From assembly GCF_001657485.1 (NCBI RefSeq), contig NZ_LXFU01000025.1, positions 1 to 64,000 of the forward strand: a DNA stretch of 64,000 nucleotides. The letters are read 5' to 3'. Under the pieces are notes generated by a model. That model had not been told where the DNA came from. It was given only the letters and a program-made list of their open reading frames with translations, and ran no database searches. Made by a program: the position numbers and the translations under genes. This document shows positions 53,828 to 63,045 of the stretch, one piece after another. This DNA comes from Rhizobium sp. WYCCWR10014 (lineage in GTDB: Bacteria; Pseudomonadota; Alphaproteobacteria; Rhizobiales; Rhizobiaceae). How positions within the stretch are numbered: position 1 is the first letter of the stretch; each line of letters opens with the position of its first letter.

Positions 53828-54233
53828 AACAGAGTATCCCTCAACTATTGAACTCACGCCCTTGCAGGCGGCGGGGCTTAAATCTGCGAAAAAGTGGCGA
53901 AAAAGTGCCGGGCGTGTTCACGGAATATTACAATCTGTAACATTCGTGAGCGCGGTGATGGAATCTCAGGAATCCATGCCGTCGCCAAATGTGGAAAAAA
54001 CCTAATAAAATCAGCTAAAATCCGAACGAATATTCCGGAGGGATAGTTAACGCCTCGGCGTTCACGAAAATCGCGAAAATATTTTTCCGATTTCGCCATA
54101 TTTGCTGCCACATTTGGGCAAATTTAAAGGCCGTTAACCATAAGATGCGGCGAAAATTGTCCGGCCAAAGCGGGAAAGTAGGAATTTCCTACTCATTTTG
54201 GGTGAGTGCATCCGTCGCAAACAGGACTGCGTT
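53828..54233. other. Gene-free AT-rich stretch upstream of rlpA
   Basis: These 406 bases are AT-rich relative to the window and contain no gene I can support. They hold the inverted repeat at 53919-53948, the palindrome AACGCC/GGCGTT at 54050-54063, and a CtrA-like half-site TTAACCAT at 54134. The short minus-strand frame 53878-54111 has no family-like sequence or ribosome binding site. Confidence 0.6.
53919..53948. promoter_or_regulatory. Inverted repeat 92 bases upstream of rlpA
   Basis: CACGGAAT-ATTACA on the left pairs with TGTAAC-ATTCGTG on the right (one bulge and one mismatch); the core TTACA, ATC, TGTAA is perfect. It sits 92 bases upstream of the rlpA start and could be an operator. 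Confidence 0.5.
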
Positions 54234-55103
54234 CTAACCGCGCCAGCGTCCGTCCTGCCACAATTGCGCAAGCGACATCGGATAGTTCGGGAAGGAGAAT
54301 GCGAAGCCGGCGGCCTTGAGTTTCGCATTCGAGATGCGTTTGTTCTCGCCGTAGAAGGAGCGCGCCATCGGCGTCAGTTCGGCGGTCTCGAACGCCTGCT
54401 CCGGCGGCGGTTCGACGCCCATCAGGCGGGCTGCCTCGACGATCACATCCTGCGGCGGGCCGGGCCGGTCGTCACTGACATTATAGATGCCGCCGAGGCC
54501 GTGCTCCGACAGGAAGCGTGTCGCCGCGCCAATATCCTCGACGCGGATGCGGTTGAACACCTGGTCCTTCTTGATCAGCCGTCGTGCCGTGCCCTTGTCG
54601 AGATTGCAGAAGGCGTTGCGCCCTGGCCCGTAGATGCCGGAAAGGCGAAGCACCGCCGCCGGCACGCCGCGTTCCCGGCCCATCGCCAGCCAGCCCTCTT
54701 CCGCCTCGAGCCGCTCGGTCGACCGCCCGGAAACGGGCACACACGGCGTTTCCTCGCTCACCCAGGCGCCCTTGTGATCGCCATAGACGCCGACGGTGGA
54801 GAGATAACCGATCCATTCGAGCTTCGGCAGCAGGCTTGCGCCGTCTTTATCAAGCAGCCGCAGCAGCGGGTCGGCCTTTCCAGGGGCGATCGACTGCACC
54901 AGATGGGTGACGCCGTCCAAAGCTTGGCGGAGCCCCTCTTCCATGCTCTCGCCGTCGAAAAGGAATGCTTCGATGCCATTCTGGCGGAGCGCATCCATCT
55001 TGTCAGGCGAGCGCGTGGTGCCGGAAACGCGCACGCCGTCGCCGGCAAAGGCCTTGGCGATTGCCGTGCCGGAATAACCGCAGCCAAAGATCATCACATG
55101 CAT
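54234..55103 (-). CDS. SDR/NAD-dependent epimerase-like protein (YeeZ-like)
   Basis: A 289-residue extended/atypical SDR. The start [21 protein letters not shown] holds the Rossmann glycines in GxGxxG form. YLSTVGVYGDHKGAWVSEET has the catalytic Ser/Tyr region, and LRLSGIYGPGRNAF near 178 is typical of YeeZ-type proteins. ATG 55103 overlaps the queG stop (TGATG), and GGGAG precedes it. It is the last gene of a GST-queG-SDR operon. Substrate unknown. Confidence 0.85.
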   Translation of the reverse strand: MHVMIFGCGYSGTAIAKAFAGDGVRVSGTTRSPDKMDALRQNGIEAFLFDGESMEEGLRQALDGVTHLVQSIAPGKADPLLRLLDKDGASLLPKLEWIGYLSTVGVYGDHKGAWVSEETPCVPVSGRSTERLEAEEGWLAMGRERGVPAAVLRLSGIYGPGRNAFCNLDKGTARRLIKKDQVFNRIRVEDIGAATRFLSEHGLGGIYNVSDDRPGPPQDVIVEAARLMGVEPPPEQAFETAELTPMARSFYGENKRISNAKLKAAGFAFSFPNYPMSLAQLWQDGRWRG

Positions 55104-56260
55104 CAGCCCACTCCCGCCAATCGCCATTCGTTCAGGACGTCGTCATCTTTCTCGTCTGCCCTTTGTGCGGCAAAGGCCGAGAATTCGCCAGCCTCCATCA
55201 GCCGCGAAAGCGCCCAGACCGCCATGCCGCGCACCACCGGCGAGGAATCCTCCGAAAGCCCGCGACATGGCCCGATGAGCACCTTGTCGCCGGAATTGCC
55301 GGCGGCGATCAGCACATTGCGGACGAAGCGGTCGCGGCCGATGCGCTTCACCGGCGAACCGCTGAAGAAGGCACGGAAGGCGGCATCGTCAAGCGTCAGC
55401 AGAAAGGCGATCGACGGCTCCTTCAGATCTTCCCGCGCCTGTAGCTTCATCTCGGAGGCGGAGCTTGCGAACTTGTTCCAGGGACAGGCGGCAAGACAGT
55501 CGTCGCAGCCATAGATGCGATTGCCGATCAGCCCGCGCAAATCGGTGTCGATCGGTCCCTTGTGCTCGATGGTGAGATAGGAGATGCAGCGCCGCGCGTC
55601 GATCTGGTAAGGCGCCGGGAAGGCAGCCGTCGGACAGATGTCGAGACAGGCGCGGCAGGAGCCGCAATGATCGCTCTCCGGCGCATCGACCACAAGATCG
55701 GCGGTGGTGAACATCGTGCCGAGGAACAGCCAGGAACCGTGCGTGCGGCTGACGAGATTGGTATGTTTGCCCTGCCAGCCGAGCCCGGCTGCCGCCGCTA
55801 AGGGCTTTTCCATGACAGGCGCCGTATCGACGAAGACCTTCACATCAGCGCTCGCCCGCGCCGCAAAGCGCGTGGCGATTTCCTTCAGCCGGCCCTTGAT
55901 GACGTCGTGGTAATCGCGGTTCCGGGCATAGACTGAGATCGCTGCTTTGTCAGGCTTGTCGAGAATGCCGCGGGGATCTTCTTCCGGGGCGTAATTGAGG
56001 CCGAAGACGACGACGGAGCGCACCTCGCTCCAGAGTGTGCGCGGATCTCCGCGCCGGTCGCGCGTCTCCGCCATCCAGTCCATCGTCCCGTGGCGCCCGG
56101 CATCGATGAACTGGCCGAGACGCTCCTTCGCTTCAGGGATCGCGTCCGGGCGGGTGATGCGGCAGAGATCGAAGCCCTTGGCGGCAGATTCCGCCCGGAC
56201 GAACTCGGTCAAATTGTCGCGGCGGCGGCGCTCTTTGTCATCATTGTCAGGTTCGGGCAT
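55103..56260 (-). CDS. queG: Epoxyqueuosine reductase
   Basis: A 385-residue cobalamin- and Fe-S-dependent enzyme that reduces epoxyqueuosine to queuosine in tRNA. Asp145 in [11 protein letters not shown] is the expected catalytic acid. Two [4Fe-4S] sets: Cys199, 202, 205, 209 ([12 protein letters not shown]) and Cys225, 252, 255, 259 ([11 protein letters not shown]). A HEAT-like C-terminal part follows. Length is typical. The GST gene lies 12 bases upstream and the SDR overlaps the end. Confidence 0.95.
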   Translation of the reverse strand: MPEPDNDDKERRRRDNLTEFVRAESAAKGFDLCRITRPDAIPEAKERLGQFIDAGRHGTMDWMAETRDRRGDPRTLWSEVRSVVVFGLNYAPEEDPRGILDKPDKAAISVYARNRDYHDVIKGRLKEIATRFAARASADVKVFVDTAPVMEKPLAAAAGLGWQGKHTNLVSRTHGSWLFLGTMFTTADLVVDAPESDHCGSCRACLDICPTAAFPAPYQIDARRCISYLTIEHKGPIDTDLRGLIGNRIYGCDDCLAACPWNKFASSASEMKLQAREDLKEPSIAFLLTLDDAAFRAFFSGSPVKRIGRDRFVRNVLIAAGNSGDKVLIGPCRGLSEDSSPVVRGMAVWALSRLMEAGEFSAFAAQRADEKDDDVLNEWRLAGVG

Positions 56261-56272
56261 GAAGAGCCCTCG

Positions 56273-56965
56273 TCAGAAATCCAGATCGGCATAGTGTGAA
56301 ACCGGTGTCAGGCCGCGCACGCGCTCGGTCAGCATCGGCCGGAAGGAGGGACGCGACTTCAGCCGCTGATACCAGTCCTTGACGACGGGCGAATCCGCCC
56401 ACTCGATCTCGCCGAGATAATCGAGGATCGAGATCGAGGCCGCGGCGGCAAGGTCGGCATAGCTCATCCGCTCGCCCGCCAGCCACTGACGCGAGCCGGC
56501 AAGCCAGGTGAGATAACGCATATGCTGGCGGATATTCGCGCGGGCCGTGCGCAAAACCTTCGAATCCGGCGCTCCGCCGCCCTGATCGGCGGTCATCTGC
56601 AACTTATAGACACGCTCGCGGGCGAGCGGCTTGGTCACATCGTTTTCCATCTTCTGCATGAACCATTCGGTCAGCCGGCGGATTTCCGCCCGCTGGAAAG
56701 GGTCTTCGGCGAGCAGCCGCCGGTCGCGTTTCAAGACGCCGTGCGTCTCGTCCAGATATTCGGAAATGACGCTTGCGCCGCAGAGCGCGCGCATGCTGTC
56801 GTCGACATAGACCGGCAGCGTGCCGGCCGGATTGAGCGCCAGGAAATCCCGGCGCTTCTCCCATGTCTGCTCCTCGATCAGATCCGCCTGATAGCCGTAT
56901 TCCGCCAGGATCAGCCGGACGAAGCGAGATGCGGATGACATGGGATGATGATAAAGCGTGGGCAT
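56273..56965 (-). CDS. Glutathione S-transferase family protein
   Basis: A 230-residue GST. The N-terminal thioredoxin-fold domain (MPTLYHHPMSSASRFVRLILAEYG) has Ser residues at the active-site turn in place of Cys. PAGTLPVYVDDSMRALCGASVISEYLDE is the glutathione-binding part. The helical C-terminal domain ends RGLTPVSHYADLDF. A serine-type GST joins the FMN-independent conjugation groups (nu/theta-like). It is the first gene of the queG operon. Confidence 0.88.
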   Translation of the reverse strand: MPTLYHHPMSSASRFVRLILAEYGYQADLIEEQTWEKRRDFLALNPAGTLPVYVDDSMRALCGASVISEYLDETHGVLKRDRRLLAEDPFQRAEIRRLTEWFMQKMENDVTKPLARERVYKLQMTADQGGGAPDSKVLRTARANIRQHMRYLTWLAGSRQWLAGERMSYADLAAAASISILDYLGEIEWADSPVVKDWYQRLKSRPSFRPMLTERVRGLTPVSHYADLDF

Positions 56966-57197
56966 CGATACTCGGGCTTTGTGATTGCTGTTACAGGACT
57001 GTGTGGCAGCTCGATTATAGCGCCCTAGTCATGACTCATTGGTTGAAGCTATAGGTGCTTGGCCCCGCCAATACAAGCGAATCGGATTTTTCAGGCCATC
57101 TGATAATGGCGAAGCACGGTCTAACGAACGAATGGAAGCGGCAGCCTGATCGGCCCAAGCGCTCAGGCCCGACCGAACTTTAAACCGGAGACAATGT

Positions 57198-57995
57198 ATG
57201 GATTATATAAATGCTGCAATTCTCGGTGTCATAGAAGGGATCACCGAATTCCTGCCGATCTCGAGCACCGGCCACCTGATCATCGCGGAGCAATGGCTCG
57301 GACATCGGTCGGATATGTTCAACATCGTCATTCAGGCGGGCGCCATCCTCGCCGTCACCATCATTTACTGGCGTCGTCTGGTGGATCTGGTACTTGGTTG
57401 GCGCGATCCTGCCAACCGCGATTATGCCGCCAAGCTGATCGTCGCCTTTCTGATCACCGCCGTTCTCGGACTGGTCGTCAAGAAGCTCGGCTTTGAACTT
57501 CCAGAGACCGCAACACCGATCGCCTGGGCGCTCATCATCGGCGGTATCTGGATGATTTTTGCCGAGTGGGCCGCCGCCCGCAAGCCGCCCCATAAAGAGA
57601 TCACCTGGCTTGTCGCCATTCTGGTCGGCATCGCCCAGATCGTTGCCGGCGTCTTCCCGGGAACCTCGCGCTCCGGCGCCACCATCTTCGTCGCCATGCT
57701 GGCAGGCACGGGCAACCGCGCCGCCGCGACCGAATTTGCCTTTCTCGTCGGCATACCCACAATGTATGCCGCCAGCGGCTATGAATTGCTGAAGACGTTT
57801 AGGGATGGCGGAGCTGCAGGCGAAGACTGGACAGCGCTCGGCATCGCCTTCGTCGTCTCCACGGTCGTTGCCTTCATCGCCGTCAAATGGCTGCTGGCCT
57901 ATATCAGAAGCAACCGGTTTACCCTGTTTGCCATCTACCGCATCATTCTCGGTGTCTTGCTGCTCGGCATGGCCGCGACCGGCCTGATTGCCTGA
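57198..57995 (+). CDS. uppP: Undecaprenyl-diphosphatase
   Basis: A 265-residue inner-membrane enzyme (BacA/UppP) that recycles undecaprenyl diphosphate to the monophosphate carrier for cell-wall and O-antigen synthesis. Two signature loops are seen: EGITEFLPISSTGHLI (residues 13-28) and FPGTSRSGATIF (about 152-163), with catalytic Glu, Ser and Arg. About eight helices. It stands alone on the plus strand. The carrier also serves the GT2/GtrA locus at 17 kb. Confidence 0.95.
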   Translation: MDYINAAILGVIEGITEFLPISSTGHLIIAEQWLGHRSDMFNIVIQAGAILAVTIIYWRRLVDLVLGWRDPANRDYAAKLIVAFLITAVLGLVVKKLGFELPETATPIAWALIIGGIWMIFAEWAAARKPPHKEITWLVAILVGIAQIVAGVFPGTSRSGATIFVAMLAGTGNRAAATEFAFLVGIPTMYAASGYELLKTFRDGGAAGEDWTALGIAFVVSTVVAFIAVKWLLAYIRSNRFTLFAIYRIILGVLLLGMAATGLIA

Positions 57996-58011
57996 GACAT
58001 CCGTCCTTCAT

Positions 58012-58041
58012 TGCATTCGCGCAACTCCTGGCGCGAATGCA
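58012..58041. terminator. Perfect stem-loop after uppP
   Basis: TGCATTCGCGC (58012-58022) and GCGCGAATGCA (58031-58041) form an 11-base perfect stem with an 8-base loop, 17 bases past the uppP stop. No T run follows. Confidence 0.6.
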
Positions 58042-58238
58042 CATGCCCCGTCGGACTGCACAAACAGGCACCCGATTACCGGCAAGGTGCCGAAATTTTC
58101 AGTTGGTCATTGAGGGGATAGACTCCAGCCGCCGCTTTGAGCAGGTGGGACTGAGCGATGATCTTGAAGCGCCCTGTATTAGGCGTTTCGATCGACTGCT
58201 TGCTTGGAGCAGGATGCCGGCGCAGGGCCGGGCTTTCG

Positions 58239-58391
58239 TCAATGGATGATCGAGGCCGTCGAGCAAAGATCGACGCCGTAGGCCGGCGAGCAATCGCCCT
58301 TTACCGCCGCGACCGAACCGGGCGCAACGAAAGAGCCTGCAAGGATAACCAGCGCCGCACACGCAAACAGGAGCGCGATTGACTTGCCCAT
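58239..58391 (-). CDS. Small exported protein (50 residues)
   Basis: MGKSIALLFACAALVILAGS begins a signal-peptide-like segment, followed by a short mature part with two cysteines (GDCSPAYGVDLCSTASIIH) that could form a disulfide. AAAGG lies 9 bases before ATG 58391. The family is unknown. The 283 bases upstream (58392-58674) hold only AT-rich promoter-like sequence. Confidence 0.6.
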   Translation of the reverse strand: MGKSIALLFACAALVILAGSFVAPGSVAAVKGDCSPAYGVDLCSTASIIH

Positions 58392-58674
58392 TGAGAATTG
58401 CCTTTCACAGTGATTGCCGCGCGCGACCGCAGGCGTTGAGTCCGTTGGAAGACGCGCGGGTTTGGTAGTCAGTGGAATGGCAAATAGCAATAAACGTTCC
58501 TGCTAAATTTCGCGTTAATTCCACAAAATTTCCGATGCGTCTTTTATGCAACGCTACTGAATATGCCGAGCACCAGAACACTTCAAACTTGCGCCGGGCT
58601 TTGCGGGACACGCCAACGCCAAAACGCCGCCCGCGGTATCGACGGACGGCGCTATCGTTCCTCGAAAAATATGG

Positions 58675-59655
58675 TCAGGCAGCCTTGCCGGTGCCGGTGT
58701 ACTGGCCGTGCGGACGATAGTGCACCAGATAGGAGCCGAGCACCGATGCCACCATGGTGGGCGTAATGCCGAGGCCCTTCAACGTGCGGCCTTCCGCCTC
58801 GGCTTCGGGGGAGACGATATTGTCGCGCTTCAGCATGCGCACCTGATCCGGCGTGATCGGTGGCGTTATGAAGGGGACCAGCGAGGCGATGCTGCCGATC
58901 ATCGAAGCGATGCCGAAGGGCAGCGATACCAGTGGGTTCTTGCGGCACGTTACCTTCAGCATCGTCTCGAGACATTCGCGGAAGCTCAGCACCTCAGGCC
59001 CGCCAAGCTCGTAGACCTTGCCGCCGGCAACTTTGCCGTCGACGGCGCGGGCGACGGCCTCGGCGATATCTTCGACATAGACAGGCTGGAATTTCGTCTT
59101 GCCGCCGCCGATGAGCGGCAGGATCGGCGACATGCGCGCCATCTCGGCAAACTTGTTGAAGAAGCTGTCCTCCGGTCCGAAGACGATCGACGGACGGAAG
59201 ATCACTGCATCGGGCTTGACCGAGAGGATGGCCGTTTCGGCGCGGCCCTTGGTGCGGCCATAGTCCGAATCGGATCTCGCATCGGCGCCGATCGCTGAAA
59301 TATGGGTGAGGGTGGCACCTGCGCCACGCGCCGCCTCAGCAATCGCACGACCGCCGAATTCCTGCACGGCGTCGAAAGTGTTGCGGCCGGTCTCGTGCAG
59401 AATGCCGACGCAATTGACGACGTGGCTCGCACCATCGACGGCGCGGTCGATCGAGCTGCGATAGCGCAGGTTCGCCTGCACGAAGGAAATCTGGCCGACA
59501 TTGCCGAGCGGCTGCAGGAAGCCGGCGAGATCGGGACGACGCACGGCGACGCGGATGTTATAGCCGCGCTTGGCCAGCGCCCGAACCACGTGCCTGCCCA
59601 CGAAGCCGGACCCTCCGAACACGGTGACGAGCGGCGGCAGGTTGGCAAGGGTCAT
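58675..59655 (-). CDS. Complex I NDUFA9-like NAD(P)H-binding protein
   Basis: A 326-residue atypical SDR. The motif VTVFGGSGFVGRHVVRAL opens it, followed by RVAVRRPD and VVNCVGILHETGRNTFDAV, then HISAIGADARSDSDYGRTKGRAE, and KPDAVIFRPSIVFGPED. This matches the NDUFA9/complex I subunit-related family, which binds NADPH and in some bacteria accompanies respiratory complex I. The C-terminal 60 residues include hydrophobic segments. No complex I genes are adjacent. Confidence 0.87.
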   Translation of the reverse strand: MTLANLPPLVTVFGGSGFVGRHVVRALAKRGYNIRVAVRRPDLAGFLQPLGNVGQISFVQANLRYRSSIDRAVDGASHVVNCVGILHETGRNTFDAVQEFGGRAIAEAARGAGATLTHISAIGADARSDSDYGRTKGRAETAILSVKPDAVIFRPSIVFGPEDSFFNKFAEMARMSPILPLIGGGKTKFQPVYVEDIAEAVARAVDGKVAGGKVYELGGPEVLSFRECLETMLKVTCRKNPLVSLPFGIASMIGSIASLVPFITPPITPDQVRMLKRDNIVSPEAEAEGRTLKGLGITPTMVASVLGSYLVHYRPHGQYTGTGKAA

Positions 59656-59768
59656 GGCAGGCTCCTCGAAAGGCTTTGCGGGATGCTGAATTGGCTCTCG
59701 TCTTAGCCGAATCCCGGCGCGACGGGAAGGCCCATCACGCCGTCAGTTTTTTAGGAAGTGACCGCGCT

Positions 59769-60056
59769 CTAGACGCCCTCGACGACGACCATTTCCGCAT
59801 CCGCGACTTCCTGGCGGATTTTCGCGGCGATCTGGTATTCCGGCGAATTATAGCAGTCGACCGCATGTTGCATCGAGGGGAATTCGATCACCACATTGCG
59901 GACGCGCGCCCTGCCCTCGAGCTCGGTAAAGGCGCCGCCGCGCGCCAGAAAATTCGCGCCATATTTTTCGAAGGCCGGCTTGGCCGCCGCCACGTAATCC
60001 TTGTAGCGCTCGGCATCTCGAACGTCGACGCGGGCGATCCAGTATCCTTTGGCCAT
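59769..60056 (-). CDS. DUF1330-family protein
   Basis: A 95-residue dimeric ferredoxin-like-fold protein. The start MAKGYWIARVDVRDAERYKDYV is typical, with FLARGGAFTELEG and VIEFPSMQHAVDCYNSPEYQ in the rest. Function unknown for the family. ATG 60056 starts the conserved sequence. It lies in a minus-strand series with pyrF (31 bases upstream). Confidence 0.9.
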   Translation of the reverse strand: MAKGYWIARVDVRDAERYKDYVAAAKPAFEKYGANFLARGGAFTELEGRARVRNVVIEFPSMQHAVDCYNSPEYQIAAKIRQEVADAEMVVVEGV

Positions 60057-60087
60057 GGTCTTCTCCCTTTTTGCCGTTGAATTCCGG

Positions 60088-60795
60088 TCAGCGATTTGCC
60101 GGCCAGAGTGCCGACACCATCTCGCTGAGGATGGCGCGGGCGGCATCTCGGGGATCGGGCGCCTTGACGACAGGCCGGCCGACAACGAGATGCGTCGCTC
60201 CCGCCTTCAGCGCGTCGAAAGGCGTCATCACCCGCTTCTGGTCGCCCTTGTCGCTACCATCAGGGCGAATGCCGGGGGTGACGATCGCCATGTCGGGTCC
60301 GACGATCTCGCGCACCGCTGTCGCCTCCTCCGCCGAGCAGACGATACCGCCCATGCCGGCCGCGCGCGCCTGTTCGGCGCGGCGCAGCACCAGGCTGTGC
60401 GGATCCTGGCTATAGCCGGCATCGGCAAGGTCGTCGGCATCCATCGAGGTCAGCACGGTCACGCCGAGCAGGCAGAGGCCGGAGCCGGCCGCGGCCTCGA
60501 CCGCCGCCTTCATCGCTTTCGGATAGGCATGCAGCGTCAGCATCGACATGCCCATCTTGGCGATGTTCTCGACGCCGGAGGCAACGGTGTTGTCGATGTC
60601 GAGCAGCTTCATGTCGAGAAAGATCTTCTTGCCGCTGGCGGCAAGATCGCGGGCGAATTCCAGGCCGCCGGCAAAGACCAGCTGATAGCCGATCTTGTAG
60701 AAGAGAATGTCGTCGCCGAGCGTGGAAACCAGTCTTTCCGCCTCGCCGATCGTTGGAACATCCAGGCCGACGATCAACCGCTCGCGTGCGTCCAT
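60088..60795 (-). CDS. pyrF: Orotidine 5'-phosphate decarboxylase
   Basis: A 235-residue TIM-barrel enzyme that converts OMP to UMP, the last step of pyrimidine synthesis. [10 protein letters not shown] at the start, then the catalytic pair in [13 protein letters not shown] (Lys and Asp; residues 58-70), and VTPGIRPDG near 183 with the phosphate loop VVGRPVVKA. Length is normal for the family. It follows the phosphatase gene by 6 bases, so it is probably co-transcribed. Confidence 0.95.
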   Translation of the reverse strand: MDARERLIVGLDVPTIGEAERLVSTLGDDILFYKIGYQLVFAGGLEFARDLAASGKKIFLDMKLLDIDNTVASGVENIAKMGMSMLTLHAYPKAMKAAVEAAAGSGLCLLGVTVLTSMDADDLADAGYSQDPHSLVLRRAEQARAAGMGGIVCSAEEATAVREIVGPDMAIVTPGIRPDGSDKGDQKRVMTPFDALKAGATHLVVGRPVVKAPDPRDAARAILSEMVSALWPANR

Positions 60796-60801
60796 CTGAA
60801 G

Positions 60802-61383
60802 TCACCCCTGCCAGTCTTCGATGGGTGTCCAGTCGCATGATAAGCGGCGATCCGCAAGACTGAAAGCATAGAGATTGCCGCCGCCGCCCGGCTGGTCGCG
60901 GTCGCGCGCGATCGGGCTGCCCGCCAGATGGCATTTGAGCAGCGTGCCGACGCCGCCATGGCCGACAAAGGCGATCGGCGCCGTCGCATCATGCGTGGCA
61001 AGAACGGCGTTAACAGCCTCGACGATGCGGGCCTGCGCGTCGACGGCGCGCTCCCAGCCTTTGAAGCTTTGTTCCGGATGGGCGAAGAACCAGTCGGCCG
61101 CCTCTTCGAATTGCGGTGGCGGCAGGAAGCCGGTGGCCGTGCGGTCGTTCTCGTGCATCGCGTGGACGATCTCCACGGTCACACCGGAAGCTTTTGCCAA
61201 AATTTCGGCCGTCTCGATCGCCTTCGTCTCGTCGCTGGAGACGATGCGCCGCAACTGCCTGGCCCAGCCGCTCTCTGCCGCTTTGCGGGCGCGCGCCGCG
61301 CCAACATCGGAAAGTCCCCATTTCGGCACGGGCACGTTGGGGTCGATCCTGACCTGCGGATGAGTGATGTAGATCCCGAACAT
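60802..61383 (-). CDS. Histidine phosphatase superfamily protein with altered RHG motif
   Basis: A 193-residue phosphoglycerate mutase-like protein. The first motif, normally RHG, reads YITHPQV: His8 is retained, the Arg before it is Thr. The second motif, usually RAxxTA, reads KAIETA. The later Glu (HENDRT) and second His (FVGHGGVG) are present. The fold is convincing (PVPKWGLSDVGAARA). Enzyme activity is uncertain. The gene lies between pmtA (one base upstream) and pyrF (6 bases downstream). Confidence 0.82.
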   Translation of the reverse strand: MFGIYITHPQVRIDPNVPVPKWGLSDVGAARARKAAESGWARQLRRIVSSDETKAIETAEILAKASGVTVEIVHAMHENDRTATGFLPPPQFEEAADWFFAHPEQSFKGWERAVDAQARIVEAVNAVLATHDATAPIAFVGHGGVGTLLKCHLAGSPIARDRDQPGGGGNLYAFSLADRRLSCDWTPIEDWQG

Positions 61384-61384
61384 C

Positions 61385-61984
61385 TCAGCCGCGCCTATAG
61401 ATCCAGAGCTGCGCCGGCGGAATATTGCGCATGACGAAGTCGAAATGCTGGATATGGTAGCGGTCGGGATTGGCGGCGATCGGCGAGATCGCGCCGTAGG
61501 AAATCTGCACCATCGGCCGGCCGGCCGGCAGTCGATCGAGCAGGCTTTCAAGCAGCGAGATGCGCTTCGCCATCGGGAAATTCAGAAGCGGAATGCCCGA
61601 GACGACGGAATCGAAGGTGAGACCGCTGAAATTGCCAAGCGTGGCCTGAAGATCGAAGGCATCGCCGTTGATGAAGTGCACGCCGGGATAGGTCCGCTGC
61701 AGATGTTTATGAAAATCCGTCGAATATTCGATTGCGACGAGATTTTCCGGACGGACGCCGCGGCCGAGGATGGCCTTGGTGATGGCGCCCGTGCCCGGTC
61801 CGAGTTCAAGCACCGGCAGCCCGGAATGGATATCGACGACGCTTGCCATGCGCTTGGCCGTGATCGAGGAAGTCGGCACGATCGAGCCCACCGTCTTCGG
61901 CCCCTGCATCATGCCCCGGAAGAAGCGGATCTCGTCGTCGAACCTCTTGCCCAACCGTTCCTTCACCTTGACCCGTAAGCTCAT
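61385..61984 (-). CDS. pmtA: Phosphatidylethanolamine N-methyltransferase (PmtA type)
   Basis: A 199-residue SAM-dependent methyltransferase. The rhizobial PmtA N-terminus is seen (KERLGKRFDDEIRFFRG, PKTVGSIVPTSS), then the SAM motif VLELGPGTGAITKAIL near residue 58 and the Asp/Glu segment LVAIEYSTDF. It would turn phosphatidylethanolamine into phosphatidylcholine, which rhizobia need for symbiosis. The distinct rhizobial type is soluble. The phosphatase gene starts one base past its stop. Confidence 0.9.
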   Translation of the reverse strand: MSLRVKVKERLGKRFDDEIRFFRGMMQGPKTVGSIVPTSSITAKRMASVVDIHSGLPVLELGPGTGAITKAILGRGVRPENLVAIEYSTDFHKHLQRTYPGVHFINGDAFDLQATLGNFSGLTFDSVVSGIPLLNFPMAKRISLLESLLDRLPAGRPMVQISYGAISPIAANPDRYHIQHFDFVMRNIPPAQLWIYRRG

Positions 61985-62079
61985 TCTCCACCCATCCGCA
62001 TGTTGATCGAATGCCTTAATATGCCGCTTGTCGCTTAAGGGACAAGGATTTTCGCAACAAGGACATCGGCATCAACAGT

Positions 62080-62991
62080 TCATGCAGCTACGGGGGCTGA
62101 GCGAGGCATGAGATCGGCGAGCCTTTGGCTCAGGTGATCGGCATCGATAGGCGCGCGCAGCTTCACATCGGTATTGTCGAAATATAGATAGACGTCGCGG
62201 CCCTTGTTGCGCACCGGCACGGGCGCCAGCACCCGCGTCGCATTCTCAGGTTCTCCGCCCGTTGCCCAGGCGCGGATACGTTGCGCCCAGATGTCGAGTG
62301 CTTCTTCCTCGTAGCCGCTGACATAGAGCTTTTCGGAGCCATGCAGGCGGCAATAGATGAAATCGGCGGTGACATCCATCAGCAGCGGCCATTTCACCGT
62401 ATCGGCGCAGACGAGAGCGACCTTGTGACGCCTCAGCATCTCGATGAAGGCGGGTGAGCGGAAGCTCTCGTGGCGAATCTCCAGCGCATGCCGGATCGGC
62501 TGGTGCCCGTCGCATTTAAGCCAGGCCGGTCCTTTGATATGCCAGTCGTGACGCTTCGCAAGCGCTATCGCTGCGTCGCGGTCGTGCGGCAGCAGCGACA
62601 AAAAGTTTTCGAAAAGGGATGGGTCGAAGACCATGTTCGGCGGGAATTGCCAGAGGATCGGCCCGAGTTTGGGACCAAGCCGCAAAACGCCGCAGGCGAG
62701 GAAATTGGCGAGCGCCGTCTCGATATTCTGCAGCCGCAGCATATGGGTGATGAAGCGCGGTCCCTTGACCGCGAAGACGAAATCATCCGGCGTCTCGTCG
62801 CGCCAGCGGCCGAAGCTTTCAGGCCGCTGCAATCCGTAGAAGGTGCCGTTGATTTCGATCGACCGGAAGTGCCGGGCGGCATAGGAAAGTTCCTGCTTCT
62901 GCGGCAGGTCCTTCGGGTAGAATTGGCCGCGCCAGGGCGCATAGGTCCAGCCGGATATGCCGATGCGCACCGTCCCCGTCTTTTTGGTCAT
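62080..62991 (-). CDS. DUF72-family TIM-barrel protein
   Basis: A 303-residue protein with a TIM-barrel-like fold. RIGISGWTYAPWRGQFYP opens it, followed by FRSIEINGTFYGLQRPESF, then ALEIRHESFRSPAFIEMLRR and FIYCRLHGSEKLYVSGY. These are the DUF72 signatures. Relatives bind phosphorylated or nucleotide ligands, but the activity is unknown. It ends VYLYFDNTDVKL with a normal length. It lies next to dnaN in the same orientation. Confidence 0.88.
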   Translation of the reverse strand: MTKKTGTVRIGISGWTYAPWRGQFYPKDLPQKQELSYAARHFRSIEINGTFYGLQRPESFGRWRDETPDDFVFAVKGPRFITHMLRLQNIETALANFLACGVLRLGPKLGPILWQFPPNMVFDPSLFENFLSLLPHDRDAAIALAKRHDWHIKGPAWLKCDGHQPIRHALEIRHESFRSPAFIEMLRRHKVALVCADTVKWPLLMDVTADFIYCRLHGSEKLYVSGYEEEALDIWAQRIRAWATGGEPENATRVLAPVPVRNKGRDVYLYFDNTDVKLRAPIDADHLSQRLADLMPRSAPVAA

Positions 62992-63045
62992 GGGATCCTC
63001 CGTTTTGACAGGAGGAAAAACGGCAAGCGGCAGCCTTCGTTCCGG

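Noticed and set aside
53878-54111. Minus-strand frame upstream of rlpA
   Set aside because: No ribosome binding site or family-like sequence; the region is AT-rich and regulatory in character.
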